From Streptomyces kanamyceticus (GTDB lineage Bacteria; Actinomycetota; Actinomycetes; Streptomycetales; Streptomycetaceae): a DNA stretch of 64,000 bases. Every line of letters begins with the position of its first letter. Positions within the stretch are counted from its first letter, which is position 1. Of this stretch, positions 8,551 to 19,965 are shown one piece after another. The notes below the pieces were generated by a model, which worked only from the letters and a program-made list of their open reading frames with translations, was not told where the DNA came from and did no database searches. Made by a program: the position numbers and the translations under genes. The stretch is from the NCBI RefSeq assembly GCF_008704495.1, contig NZ_CP023699.1, forward strand, positions 7,874,001 to 7,938,000, written 5' to 3'.

Positions 8551-8931
8551 TCAGTGCTCGCGGCGCGGTCCCGGCGGCAGCGCGGCGGGGAACTGGTGGT
8601 GGCCCGTCGCGTGGTGGTACGCCATGTGGTGGTCGTGCTGGCCGTAGCGGGCCACCTGGAACTGGCCGAACGCCGTGTGCCGCGCGTCGTGCCGTGGCTC
8701 GTGGCCGCGGTGCTGGATGCCGTAAGGACCCGCCCCGAAGGCGGAGAACCCCAGGTCCTCCTCGCCGCTCCGGTCGCCCGGCAGGGCCCTGAAGGCCCTG
8801 AGGTACTCCGAGTACAGCGTGTCGTAGATCGGCGTGGCCGAGTGGGTGCCCGGTGTGTCCTGCGCCGTGCGCATGGACGGGATCGGGCTCTGATACACGG
8901 GCCGGTGGCGTGAGGGGTCGTATGGGTGCAC
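8551..8931 (-). CDS. Small His-rich hypothetical protein
   Basis: Predicted 126 residues from a GTG at 8931. I do not recognise a family. The N-terminal half has short motifs (TPIYDTLYSEYLRAFRALPG) reminiscent of small Streptomyces proteins of unknown function. The C-terminal 45 residues are strongly His-rich (RHDARHTAFGQF, YGQHDHHMAYHHATGHHQF), which could bind metal. There is no signal peptide or transmembrane segment. The start is uncertain because no clear Shine-Dalgarno is visible; an internal ATG near 8874 (MRTAQDTPG) is the alternative. The gene ends 10 bp from the shared terminator with der. Confidence 0.5.
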   Translation of the reverse strand: MHPYDPSRHRPVYQSPIPSMRTAQDTPGTHSATPIYDTLYSEYLRAFRALPGDRSGEEDLGFSAFGAGPYGIQHRGHEPRHDARHTAFGQFQVARYGQHDHHMAYHHATGHHQFPAALPPGPRREH

Positions 8932-9050
8932 GTCTGTGCCAACGAAACCGCCGCCCGACGGATGCGGGGGCCGCGCCGCTTTCCCGGTCCGGTGGGGGTG
9001 TGACCGGCGCATTCGGGTCGGCGGCGCGGCCCCCGCGGGAGGCCGGAGCG

Positions 9051-9833
9051 TCAGGTTCCGGCGAGCGGCATCGTGCAGGCGACCAGGCGGCCGTGGGCCG
9101 CCGCCTTGTCCAGGGCGTCGCGCAGCAGGTCCTCGCGCGGCTGGCGGCCGATCACGCCGGAGGGCGCGGCGAAGAGCAGCACGGTCTGCGTCTTGTTGGC
9201 CGCGGCCCGCCAGGCCTCGGTGACCTGGAGCGGGTGGTGGGCCTGCCACCAGGCGACGGGGGAGCCGCCGTTGTTGCCGGGCTGCAGGATGGCGTGCAGC
9301 TGGCCCATGGCGAGCAGCACGGACCAGCCGGGCAGCCCGGGCGGTACGCCGTCGAGCGAGGTCGCGGGCAGGAAGCCCTGCTCGATCAGGAGCGGCAGGA
9401 AGTCGTCGCCACCGCCGCCCGTGCTGCCGGGGCGGGCGATGGGCCCGGTCGGCTCGACGACGAGGGCGGGCCGCAGCTCGCCCTCGATCAGGACGAGGCC
9501 GCTGGTCACGCCGAGTACGGCCTGGTCGGGGATGACGTCGGCGGCGCCTTCGCCGTCCTCGCCGGTGATCGACCGCACGGCGCCCTGCAGCTGCTCCTCG
9601 GAGACCGCGACGATCTGGGAGGGCAGGCAGGTGGCGTGGGCGAAGGCCAGCACGGCGGTCTCGTCGCCGACGAACAGGACGGTGCTGGTGCGTTCCTGTT
9701 CCGCGTCTCCGGGGGTGCGGCAGGACGTGCAGTCGTAACTGCCGGGGGTGTTGTCTCCGGCGAGCAGCCGGTCGGCCTCTTCGTCGCCGATCTCGGCGCG
9801 TACGTCGTCGCTGACGTCGAGCATGCGCGGCAC
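9051..9833 (-). CDS. Conserved hypothetical protein with N-terminal CxxC
   Basis: 260 residues, no signal peptide or membrane segment. An N-terminal acidic part (DVSDDVRAEIGDEEADRLL) is followed by YDCTSCRTPGD, a CxxC that could hold zinc or be redox-active. The remainder is mixed alpha/beta with hydrophobic strands (TVLFVGDETAVLAFAHATC, GLVLIEGELRPALVVE) and a well-conserved-looking middle (LLIEQGFLPATSLDGVPP). I do not recognise the family. The ATG at 9833 has an upstream GAGGAGC-type sequence on the reverse strand. It is divergent from the Rpf gene across a 527-bp region. Confidence 0.65.
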   Translation of the reverse strand: MPRMLDVSDDVRAEIGDEEADRLLAGDNTPGSYDCTSCRTPGDAEQERTSTVLFVGDETAVLAFAHATCLPSQIVAVSEEQLQGAVRSITGEDGEGAADVIPDQAVLGVTSGLVLIEGELRPALVVEPTGPIARPGSTGGGGDDFLPLLIEQGFLPATSLDGVPPGLPGWSVLLAMGQLHAILQPGNNGGSPVAWWQAHHPLQVTEAWRAAANKTQTVLLFAAPSGVIGRQPREDLLRDALDKAAAHGRLVACTMPLAGT

Positions 9834-10041
9834 GGTGGCTCCTCGCGATCGTCACATGGGGGTGCGTGGGGTGGATGTGGCGGCCGGGCGGTGCCCGGCT
9901 CATAAGAAGACAACGGTGGATCAGTGGCGCAAGTCACGCGTGGAAGCGAACGGAATCGAACCATCCGCAGCGGAGGGTGAGTCAGGCACCGGAATCTGTC
10001 ACTCCGCGCCAACACGTGCTGGGTGCACGAAACTTGGGTCG

Positions 10042-10055
10042 GTGAGGTGGGTCAC
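10042..10055 (+). promoter_or_regulatory. Crp-like binding site upstream of rpfA-like gene
   Basis: GTGAGGTGGGTCAC matches the Streptomyces Crp pattern GTG-N6-GNCAC (recalled from the literature). Its centre at 10048.5 lies 41.5 bp before a hypothetical transcription start near 10090, the spacing of class II activation, using GATAAA at 10077-10082 as the -10. The transcription start itself is inferred. Confidence 0.45.
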
Positions 10056-10168
10056 AGATCGTCGGGCCTGCCGGTCGATAAATCCTGAAATCAATGGATG
10101 TAGTGGGTGGCCGAAATTCGCCGATACTCCGGGTAACGGTCAACTGGCCTGGAATGACAAGGAGTTGG

Positions 10169-11002
<834 letters not shown>

Positions 11003-11099
11003 GACGCCGCGGATCCGGCATCGCGCCTGGTCGGCCGACCGGGTGGGGTCGCCACCGTGGCGGCGCGGCATGCCTTGGGGCCGTCGCGCGGCCGCCTAG

Positions 11100-12392
<1,293 letters not shown>

Positions 12393-12396
<4 letters not shown>

Positions 12397-15032
12397 GGGA
12401 TCGCCAGTACGTGGTCCGCCGGGCCCGTGGTGACGATGCGGCCCGCCGTCATCACGTGCACGGTGTCGGCCAGGTCCGCCACCAGGTCGAGGTCGTGCTC
12501 CACCACCAGGATCGCGGTGCCGTCGGCCGCCAGCGCCCGCAACAGGGCTGCCAGCGCGGCCACTTCGGCCGTGTCCAGGCCCGCGGCCGGCTCGTCCAGG
12601 AGGAGGGTGTGGGGGGTGCTCGCCAGGGCCCGCGCCAGTTCCGTACGTCTGAGGATGCCGGTGGGGAGGGCCCCCGCGGGGTGGGCGGCCAGGGGCTCCA
12701 GGGACAGGAGGCGGAGGGGCCGGCGGGTGGCGGCTCGGGGGCGGGTCTGTTCTGTGGCGACCCGGATGTTCTCCTCGATCGTCAACGACGGGAAGACCGC
12801 GAGCTGTTGGAACGTGCGGGCCAGGCCGAGTCGGGTGCGGGCGTGGGGCGGGAGCGCGGTGATGTCCCTGGCGCCCAGGGTGATGCTGCCGGATCGGGGG
12901 CGGAGGGTTCCGGCCAGGCAGTGGAAGAGGGTGCTCTTGCCCGCGCCGTTGGGGCCTATGACCGCGGTGACACGGCCGCGGGGGACCGTGAGGGAGACGT
13001 CGTCCAGGGCCGTGAAGCCGCCGTAGGCGAGCGTGATGTGGTGGGCGGCGAGTGTGGGGGCTTCGCTCCCCTTGCCTCGTGGGTGCGGGGCCGCGAGGGT
13101 ATCCGCGTGCCCGCCCCGCGTCCCCGTGCGTCGGCGCGGCGGACGTTGCTCCGGGGTGGTGGCGGGCACCGGGCCCCGTACGGACTCGGGGCGCAGCGTG
13201 TCGCGCAGGTGGGTGCCCCGGGGCGTGAGGCGTGGTGTGCGGTGGAAGTAGTGCGTGGCCTTGCGCAGCGCCTCGTAGGGGCCGCCGGGGAAGCGGCCGA
13301 TCAGGATGGCCAGGAGGCCGATGAGGGCCGCGGCCACGCCGCCGCGGGTGCCCGCGTCCAGGCCGACCAGGAGCGCCGCGGCCGCCAGGGCGCCCAGGAC
13401 GCTGTCCGAGCCGAGGACCAGGACCGCCGCGAACCAGAGCAGACCGCGTACGGGGTCGTACGCTCCGGCGTCGAAGGCCCGTTGGCCCATGGCGAGCATG
13501 CCGCCGCCCAGGGCGGCCAGCGCCGCGCCGGTGACGAAGGCCGCGAGTTTGAGCGCGGGGACCCGGACTCCGGCCGCCGCCGCGCCCTCCTCGTGGTCCC
13601 GCATCGCCGCGAGCGCGCGGCCCGTGCGGCCTCGGCGCAACGCGGTGACCAGGAGCAACGCGCCGGTCAGGAGGGCGAGTTCGAGCACGTAGTACGCGCG
13701 GTCGCCGCCGAAGCCCGCGGGGCGGTCCAGGGTCAGGCCCGATGTCGCGTACGGCTGGGCGAAGACGAAGCGGCTGACGCCCACGCCCACGGCGAACGTC
13801 GCGAGGGCCAGCGCGAGGCCGCGTCTGCTGATCGCGGGCCACCCGGTGAGGAGGCCGAGCGGGGCCACGAGGAGTACCGCCACCGCGAGGGCGGGGAGGT
13901 GCGGGAGTTCGGGGAGGCCGGGGAAGCGGCCCGCCGTGAGGAGTGCGGTGAACAGCGCGCCCAGACCCGCGTACGCGGCCTGGCCCAGGGAGATCTGGCC
14001 TCCTCGGCCCGTGACGATCACCAGCGAGAGCAGGATCACCGCAAGGGCCGGGACCTGGACGGACGTGGTGAGGTCCGAGCCCGCGAAGCCGAGCGGGAGC
14101 AGGAAGAGGACCGTGGTGACGATCCAGGCGCCCGGAGGTGTCGGGACGCGGGCCGTCGCCGTGCGCGGCAGGGCGTCCTGGGAGCCGATGCCCGGCAGGA
14201 TCAGGGCCGCGATCAGGAGGGCGATGACGAAGAGGTTCGCGCCTGCCGTCTGGAGGAGCTCCTCCTGCCAGCCCGAAGGGTGCAGGCGGGTCAGCTGGCT
14301 CTGGGCCACGCCGAGGCCGAGCGCCACCAGGACGGCGACGGGCAGGCTGCGCATCCCCGCGGCCACCGCCACGGCGAGGACCTCCATCACCAGGAGCGGC
14401 ATGCCGTACGGGTCGAGGCGGAGGTAGGGGGCGAGGAGCACCCCGGTGAGGCCCGCAGTGAAGGAGCCGAACGCCCAGCCCGCCGCGGCCACCCGGTCCG
14501 CGTCGATGCCGGAGAGTACGGCCAGGCGGCGGTTGTCGACCACGGCGCGCAGTTCGCCGCCGAAGCGGGTCCAGCGGGTGACCGCGCCCACCGCGACGGC
14601 GAGCGCCACCGCCGTCGCCAACTGGGCCCAGGGGTCGGCGGAGAGCAGGGTCGGCGCGTCCGCGCGGGCTCCCGGGCCCCAGAGCAGGGCCGCCGCCCCG
14701 ACGAGCAGGATGAAGACGCCGATGGACGCGACCAGGGTCTGTGCCTGGGCGCCGCCGCGCACCGCGAGCGGGCGGAAGACCGCGCGCTCCAGGAGCAGGC
14801 CGATGGCGGGGGCGACGAGGAGCAGGGTGACCGCGGCCGCCAGGGGGAGCGGCCAGTGCCACTCGGCCGTGAACTGGCGGAGGACGTACGCGCACACCAT
14901 CGCGATCGCGCCGTGCGCGAAGTTGAGGACGCCGGTCGCGCGGTACGTGACGATCAGTCCGATGCCGGTGAGGGCGGCCGCGCTGCCGACCGAGAGCCCG
15001 GCCAGCGTGAGGTCGTAGCTCAGGGACGCCAC
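12393..15032 (-). CDS. Fused LivH-LivM-LivG branched-chain-type ABC transporter (two permease domains plus ATPase)
   Basis: 879 residues in one frame. Residues about 1-290 are a LivH-type permease (GLIVTYRATGVLNFAHGA is the usual N-terminal signature). About 300-590 are a LivM-type permease (IVTGRGGQISLGQAAYAGLG and AAMRDHEEGAAAAGV are LivM hallmarks). A polar Pro/Arg-rich linker runs about 590-650. About 655-879 are a LivG-type ATPase with VIGPNGAGKSTLFH (Walker A) and TLLLDEPAAGLD (Walker B). The ATPase signature is degenerate: LPTGILRRTELARAL where LSxGQ is expected. The transporter probably moves branched-chain amino acids, amides or related compounds inward, with the divergent binding protein at 16229. 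ATG at 15032 precedes the canonical LivH start. Confidence 0.9.
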
Positions 15033-15036
15033 CGCG

Positions 15037-15552
15037 TCATCGCTCCGGGGCGGCGTCGGCGGGGGGTTCGCAGATCGGGCAGGGGCCCAGATCGCCCCGC
15101 GCGAGGATCGTGGCGTCCGCGGGGACCGCCTCCGGTTTGTCCGCGACCAGGGGGCAGTCCGCGCGGTGCCACAGCGTGCCGCCGGGGACCATCAGGAGGT
15201 CGTCGCTGGTCGCCGTGGCGGGCGGTGGCCGGTGCGCGAGGGGAGTGCTGGGTTCCGCCGCCACCAGGAGGCCGTACAGCTCCTCCACGCGCGCCGCGGC
15301 CAGCGTGCTCCTGCCGTGGGTGAGCAGCATGGTGCCCGCGATGATCAGCGCCGCGCCCGGCACCGTGCACGAGGCGAGATAGGGCAACTGCCGTTCCGCG
15401 AACCGCTCTCCGGAGATGCCGTACCAGCCGATCACACAGAGCACGGCACCGGCGGCGAGTGCCGCGAAGGCCGCCCAGAGTTCGGGACGCACCCCGCGCA
15501 GCCGGGCCGAACGGGCCGCACTGGCCGTCTGATCTGTCCGAGCCGCCCGCAT
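15037..15552 (-). CDS. Membrane protein with putative C-terminal metal-binding Cys/His motif
   Basis: 171 residues. Two hydrophobic segments (about 26-46 and 59-78) are followed by a soluble tail containing LWHRADCPLV and LGPCPICEP, a H-x3-C plus CxxC arrangement suggestive of a zinc site (residues about 130-163). The stop lies 4 bp before the fused ABC transporter gene, so it is the first gene of that unit. I do not recognise a named family; a regulatory or accessory role for the transporter is an inference from position. ATG at 15552 is the first start and gives a short basic N-terminus. Confidence 0.65.
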   Translation of the reverse strand: MRAARTDQTASAARSARLRGVRPELWAAFAALAAGAVLCVIGWYGISGERFAERQLPYLASCTVPGAALIIAGTMLLTHGRSTLAAARVEELYGLLVAAEPSTPLAHRPPPATATSDDLLMVPGGTLWHRADCPLVADKPEAVPADATILARGDLGPCPICEPPADAAPER

Positions 15553-15687
15553 CGAGGCCCCCTGGAACGCGTCAGTAACGTCGATGGGCTGTCCATGTCA
15601 GCCGATGGATTGCACTATGCCTTCTGGAAGCTGACCCTGAAAGCTCCGGGCGCTGATGGCCCGGACCGATACCCGGTGGTGAGCCAG

Positions 15688-16254
15688 ATGGTTCTCGGGA
15701 GCAGCCCCAGGCGGGGGACGGAGCGCGGGCGGGGGAGGGTGCGCGGCGCGGTGTCGGCGGCCGCCGCGGTCCTGCTGATCGCATCCGCCGCCGTGGCCTG
15801 TGGCGACGACAGCGGGGGCGGGGACGGCAGCGACCCGCCGGAGCCGTCCGTGGAGAAGACGACCGAGGCGCCTCGGGAGAGCGCGAGCGCGCCCGCCGAC
15901 AAGGCGGCCGCGGAGAAAGAGGTCCGCACCAACTGGGAGAAGTTCTTCGACCCCAAGGTGTCCATGAAGGACAAGGAAGCCGTCCTGGAGAACGGGTCCG
16001 AGATGCGGCAGGTCCTGGAGGGCTTCAGCGGCGACGAGCGCGGCAAGCAGGTCGCCGCGAAGGTCGGCAAGGTCGAGTTCACCTCGCCGAAGGACGCCGA
16101 CGTGACGTACGCGCTGACGCTGAAGGGCGCCACCGCGCTGCCCACCGCCTCCGGAACGTCGGTGAACCAGGACGACACCTGGAAGGTGTCCGTCAAGACC
16201 CTCTGCGCGCTGGTGAAGCTGAGCGGGAATGCGTCGCCGGGTCCCGGCTGCTGA
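15688..16254 (+). CDS. Secreted lipoprotein, Mtb12-like C-terminal domain
   Basis: Predicted 188 residues. A basic N-terminus and hydrophobic core end in ASAAVACGDD, a possible lipobox. An acidic/Pro-rich linker is followed by a domain starting VRTNWEKFFDPKVSMKDKEA, with VLENGSEM and TWKVSVKTLCALVKL, which resembles the low-molecular-weight antigen MTB12-type domain common in actinobacterial lipoproteins. Function is unknown. Start choice: ATG 15688, with a GTG nine bases upstream as an alternative. Its 3' end overlaps the next gene, the ABC binding protein, by 26 bp, so the two are probably co-transcribed and may act together outside the cell. Confidence 0.65.
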   Translation: MVLGSSPRRGTERGRGRVRGAVSAAAAVLLIASAAVACGDDSGGGDGSDPPEPSVEKTTEAPRESASAPADKAAAEKEVRTNWEKFFDPKVSMKDKEAVLENGSEMRQVLEGFSGDERGKQVAAKVGKVEFTSPKDADVTYALTLKGATALPTASGTSVNQDDTWKVSVKTLCALVKLSGNASPGPGC

Positions 16255-17527
16255 GGTGCTGCTCGCCGTCGCGCTCCTGGTGGGGAGCGCGGCCTGCGGC
16301 AGCCGCCTGCCGGAGAGCGACTTCGAGCGGCGGGGCACGGCGCCCGCGCCGGTGGGCGGCGCGCCCCTCAGGGTCGGCGTCATCACCAGCGCGACGAGCC
16401 CGGTCGGCGGCTCCGCGTTCACCGGGCCGCGCGACGGCGCCAAGGCCTACTTCGACAGGATCAACGCGCGCGGCGGCATCGGCGGCCGCAAGGTCGAGGT
16501 GCGCGCCTGCGACGACGGCGGCAGCGGCGTCGGCAACAACGACTGTGTGCACAAGCTCGTCGAGGAGCAGCAGGTCGTCGCGCTCGTGGCCACCACGTCG
16601 CTGGACTACGCGGGCGCCTCGCGGGTGTCCCACGCGCGCGTGCCCGACGTCGGCGGGCAGCCGATCGGCTCCGCGTACGACACGTATCCGCATCTGTACG
16701 GGATCTACGGCAGCCTCGCCCCGCGGAACGGGAAGCCGGGGTGGGACGGGAAGCTGTACGGCGGCACGGAGGTCTACCGCTACTTCAAGCGGGAGCAGGG
16801 CGCGCGGACCGCGGCCGTCGTCTCCTACAACCAGGCCGCGTCCGCCGCGTACGCCCGGCTCGTCACCCGCGGTCTGCGGGCCGAGGGCTACAAGGTGGTC
16901 ACCGAACAGGTCGACTTCGCGCTGCCCAACTTCCGCGCGGCGGCCGCCGACTTGAAGGAGCAGGGCGCCGACCTCGTCTTCGACGCGATGGACACGCACG
17001 GCAACGCGCAGCTGTGCGAGGCGATGGACGAGGTGGGGGCGAAGGTCACCGCGAAGGTCACCAACGTGCAGAACTGGACGTCATCGGTGGCCGAGGACTA
17101 CAAGGACGCGCCGCGCTGCCGCAACGCCCTGTGGGCGACCGGTTCGAGCCGGAACTACGAGGACACCGGCCACCCGGCCGTACGCGAGTTCCGGGCCGGG
17201 ATGAAGGCGGCGGGCAAGGGGGACGCGCTCTCCCAGTGGCAGCTGGAGGGCTGGGCCGCCGCCATGTGGTTCACCGACGCGGCGAAGTCCTGCGCGGGCG
17301 GCGACGTCACACGCGCGTGCGTCGACCGCTTCATGAACCGGGACCGGCCGTACACCGCGCGCGGGCTGCTCCTTCCGGTCACCTTCGAGCACCGGGCCGA
17401 GCCCCCGAAGACCCGCAGGACGTGTGTGTCCGTCGCCCGCTGGCAGGACGGGAAGGGCTGGGTGACCCAGGGCGGTGACATGAACGACAACTGCTTCGAT
17501 GTCCCACAGCTCTCCTACCAGCCGTGA
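16229..17527 (+). CDS. ABC transporter substrate-binding protein, branched-chain amino-acid/amide type
   Basis: 432 residues. The signal sequence is LLAVALLVGSAACGS with a probable lipidated Cys. The mature part is a type I periplasmic-binding fold: LRVGVITSATSPVGG at the start, DGAKAYFDRINARGGIGGRKVEV (the family's core, residues about 68-92), VVALVATTS, and a C-terminal lobe rich in Cys (SCAGGDVTRACVDRF, RRTCVSV). It would deliver ligand to the fused LivHMG/LivF transporter encoded divergently about 1.2 kb away. The ligand cannot be read from sequence. ATG at 16229 sits inside the end of the preceding lipoprotein gene. Confidence 0.88.
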   Translation: MRRRVPAAEVLLAVALLVGSAACGSRLPESDFERRGTAPAPVGGAPLRVGVITSATSPVGGSAFTGPRDGAKAYFDRINARGGIGGRKVEVRACDDGGSGVGNNDCVHKLVEEQQVVALVATTSLDYAGASRVSHARVPDVGGQPIGSAYDTYPHLYGIYGSLAPRNGKPGWDGKLYGGTEVYRYFKREQGARTAAVVSYNQAASAAYARLVTRGLRAEGYKVVTEQVDFALPNFRAAAADLKEQGADLVFDAMDTHGNAQLCEAMDEVGAKVTAKVTNVQNWTSSVAEDYKDAPRCRNALWATGSSRNYEDTGHPAVREFRAGMKAAGKGDALSQWQLEGWAAAMWFTDAAKSCAGGDVTRACVDRFMNRDRPYTARGLLLPVTFEHRAEPPKTRRTCVSVARWQDGKGWVTQGGDMNDNCFDVPQLSYQP

Positions 17528-17614
17528 TCGGACGGATCGCCGGAAAGTTCCCGTTCTCGGCTACCGATCGCGCATCTGTTGGGAAACAAAGTGATGAGGA
17601 AACCCAACCCTTGG

Positions 17615-17627
17615 CCAGGAATCCTGG
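17615..17627. promoter_or_regulatory. Short inverted repeat before the GT4 gene
   Basis: CCAGGAATCCTGG is a 5-bp inverted repeat with AAT spacer, 63 bp upstream of the glycosyltransferase start, followed by GGTCTAACC, which could be part of a -10 region. It may be an operator; the evidence is slight. Confidence 0.25.
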
Positions 17628-17690
17628 TCTAACCCTGCGGTAGGCGGATGAGGGGGACTGTCCGCATGGAAACGCGGGATACGGGGACGC

Positions 17691-18965
17691 ATGCACATCT
17701 CTTTCCTGATTCACAACGCGTACGGAATCGGAGGGACCATCCGGACGACGTACAACCTCGCGAACACGCTGGCGCAGCAGCATGACGTCGAGGTCGTATC
17801 CGTCTTCCGGCACCGTGACGAGCCCGTCTTCGCGCCTGACCAGCGCGTGCGGCTCCGGCACCTCGTCGACCTGCGCAAGGGAACCTCGGGATACGAGGGC
17901 GACGACCCCCAACACCTGCTCCCCGCACGGACGTTCCCCAGCGCCGAGGGCCGCTACGACCAGTACAGCGCGCTCACCGACCGGCGCATCGCCGACCACC
18001 TCGCCCGGCTCGACGCGGACGTCGTCGTGGGCACCCGCCCCGGGATCAACGTGCACATCGCCCGGCAGACCGCGCGCGGCCCGCTGCGCGTCGGGCAGGA
18101 GCACCTCACGCTCGACAGCCACTCCAAGGAACTCCGCCGCCAGCTGCGCAGCGTCTACCCGCGCCTCGACGTCCTGACCACGACGACCGAGGCCGACGCC
18201 CGCGCCTACAGCCGCAAGATGCGGCTGCCCGGCGTACACGTCCAGGCCGTTCCGAACCCCGTGCCCGCGCCCGGCATAGAGCCCGCGGACGGCTCCCACA
18301 AGTGGGTCGTCGCGGCCGGTCGGCTCGCCCCCGTCAAGCGGTACGACCTGCTGATCAGGGCCTTCGACAAGGTCCGGCGCGAGCGTCCGGACTGGCGCCT
18401 GCGGATCTACGGCGGCGGCAAGCAGAAGGAGAAGCTGCGCGCCCTGATCGACGAGCTCGGCCTCTACAACCACGTGTTCCTGATGGGCCCGGCCCACCCC
18501 ATCGAGCCCGAGTGGGCCAAGGGCTCCATCGCCGCCGTCACCTCCAGCCTGGAGTCGTTCGGCATGACGATCGTCGAGGCGATGCGCTGCGGACTGCCCG
18601 TGGTGGCCACCGACTGCCCGCACGGCCCCGGCGAAATCATCGACAACGGTGTCGACGGGCGGCTCGTCGAGGTCGGCAACCCCGACGCGATAGCGGGCGG
18701 CCTGCTCGAACTGATCAACAACGACACGCTGCGGCGCGCGATGGCGGGCGCCGCGCTCCAGGACTCCGAGCGCTTCGACCCGGCCCGCATCGCCGAGCGC
18801 TACGACGTGATGTTCTCCGGGATGCTCGCCCGCGGAAGCTCGTTCGGGGGCCGGATGCGCGGCTCCCTGCACCGCACCCGCGGCACGCTGCTCGGGGGCG
18901 CGTACGCGGTGCGGGACCTCACAGGACTACGACGCGTCGCACAGATGAAGGGATCCACCGCATGA
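17691..18965 (+). CDS. GT4-family glycosyltransferase
   Basis: 424 residues, GT-B fold. The N-terminus MHISFLIHNAYGIGGTIRTT has the acceptor-side loop (GIGGTxRTT) of family 4 enzymes. The C-terminal donor domain has KWVVAAGRLAPVKRYDLLI (nucleotide-sugar binding) and the E-x7-E motif in SSLESFGMTIVEAMRCGLPV. DCPHGPGEI resembles the donor-binding region of teichoic-acid or poly-sugar GT4 enzymes. It is cytoplasmic, possibly membrane-associated through the basic C-terminus. The stop overlaps the next start (ATGA), so the unknown protein downstream is probably a functional partner. Sugar and acceptor cannot be assigned. Confidence 0.88.
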   Translation: MHISFLIHNAYGIGGTIRTTYNLANTLAQQHDVEVVSVFRHRDEPVFAPDQRVRLRHLVDLRKGTSGYEGDDPQHLLPARTFPSAEGRYDQYSALTDRRIADHLARLDADVVVGTRPGINVHIARQTARGPLRVGQEHLTLDSHSKELRRQLRSVYPRLDVLTTTTEADARAYSRKMRLPGVHVQAVPNPVPAPGIEPADGSHKWVVAAGRLAPVKRYDLLIRAFDKVRRERPDWRLRIYGGGKQKEKLRALIDELGLYNHVFLMGPAHPIEPEWAKGSIAAVTSSLESFGMTIVEAMRCGLPVVATDCPHGPGEIIDNGVDGRLVEVGNPDAIAGGLLELINNDTLRRAMAGAALQDSERFDPARIAERYDVMFSGMLARGSSFGGRMRGSLHRTRGTLLGGAYAVRDLTGLRRVAQMKGSTA

Positions 18966-19843
18966 CGGCCTCGGCCACCTCGCAGGGGCAGGCGTACGCC
19001 GGGGACGACCAGGAGGTGGCGACGGCGCCGCGCGCCGACTGCATCGCCGACTCCGCGGGCGGCCTCACCTTCGACGTGACGGACTCCGGCGAGCCCGGCA
19101 TGCGGGACGCGGCGTACCTGCTGCTGCGCCGCCGGGAGTCGGACGACGAGGTGCGCCTGCCGCTGTCCCCGTCGGCGGACGGCAGGCTGCGGGCCGCGCT
19201 GCCCAGCAGCGTCGAGCTCGCCGAGGGCCGCTGGAACGCCTACGCCCAGGTCGCGGGCGGCGAGCCGCGCCGCCTCATGCCCGGCGTGAACGACCTGCGC
19301 TCGCTGGTGGACCGCGCGCCCAGCGGCGCCCGCGGCCACGTCGCGGTTCGCATTCCGTACGCGACGAAGCAGGGCAACCTCTCGGTGCGCAGCTGGCTGC
19401 GCGCGCCGCACGCCGAGGTCGGCGAGATCCAGATATCCGACGCGGACGTGTCCGTGCAGGGCCGGGTGTACGGCACGGCGCTGACCGGCGCCGCGTACGC
19501 GGAGGCCGTCAGGCGCACCGAACCCGACCTGGTCCGGCGGGCCGAGGTGGCCGCGGAAGGGCCGGGATTCACCTTCACGCTCGGCCACGGACCGCTCGCG
19601 GACAGCGGCCCGGGACCCTGGGACCTGTGGCTGCGTCCCGAGGGGGAGAGCGGTCCGCGGATCCGCCTCGCCCGGCTCCTCGACGACGTGCCGGACAAGA
19701 AGGCGATCTTCACCTACCCGTGGGTGCGCGTCGGGACGGCGGACGGCGCGGTCGATTCGGGGCTCTACTACACCAACGACAACGACCTGTCGGTGCGGAT
19801 CAGGGAGGCGAGCGCCCAGGGCGCGGGCGGTACGCGGGACTGA
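18962..19843 (+). CDS. Unknown protein coupled to GT4 glycosyltransferase
   Basis: 293 residues, acidic, no signal peptide or membrane helix. The sequence alternates short beta-like stretches (GGLTFDVTDSG, DEVRLPLSPSADGRL, ATKQGNLSVRSWLRAPHAEV), suggesting two or more beta-sandwich modules, and includes GPWDLWLRPEGESGPRIRLARLLDDV. Streptomyces homologues are sometimes labelled transferase, without evidence I can see. The 4-nt overlap with the glycosyltransferase suggests it helps modify, bind or export the glycan product. No function is claimed. Confidence 0.65.
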   Translation: MTASATSQGQAYAGDDQEVATAPRADCIADSAGGLTFDVTDSGEPGMRDAAYLLLRRRESDDEVRLPLSPSADGRLRAALPSSVELAEGRWNAYAQVAGGEPRRLMPGVNDLRSLVDRAPSGARGHVAVRIPYATKQGNLSVRSWLRAPHAEVGEIQISDADVSVQGRVYGTALTGAAYAEAVRRTEPDLVRRAEVAAEGPGFTFTLGHGPLADSGPGPWDLWLRPEGESGPRIRLARLLDDVPDKKAIFTYPWVRVGTADGAVDSGLYYTNDNDLSVRIREASAQGAGGTRD

Positions 19844-19865
19844 GCGGCGGGACCGGCCCCACCGC

Positions 19866-19916
19866 GAGGCGATCGCATCCATGAGGTGATCGCATCCGCG
19901 AGGTGATCGCATCCGT
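19866..19916. repeat. Three tandem 17-bp repeats upstream of WYL regulator
   Basis: Units GAGGCGATCGCATCCAT (19866-19882), GAGGTGATCGCATCCGC (19883-19899) and GAGGTGATCGCATCCGT (19900-19916) share the core GATCGCATCC. They end 49 bp before the regulator's ATG. Direct repeats at about 1.6 helical turns look like a multi-site operator for the regulator itself. Confidence 0.7.
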
Positions 19917-19965
19917 GCGGACTCGCGGACCGTGGCTGTCCTGAACTGCGGGCACAATCACGTCC

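Noticed and set aside
9941..10015. tRNA-like T-arm on the reverse strand (GGTTCGATTCC with a foldable stem)
   Set aside because: The T-stem forms with two wobbles, but the matching acceptor strand has two mismatches, no D-arm pairs in the right place and the anticodon loop lacks the normal U33. At most a decayed tRNA or chance.
12411..15323. 970-residue forward open frame
   Set aside because: Antisense shadow of the fused LivHMG gene; no domains, extreme Gly/Arg/Ala content.
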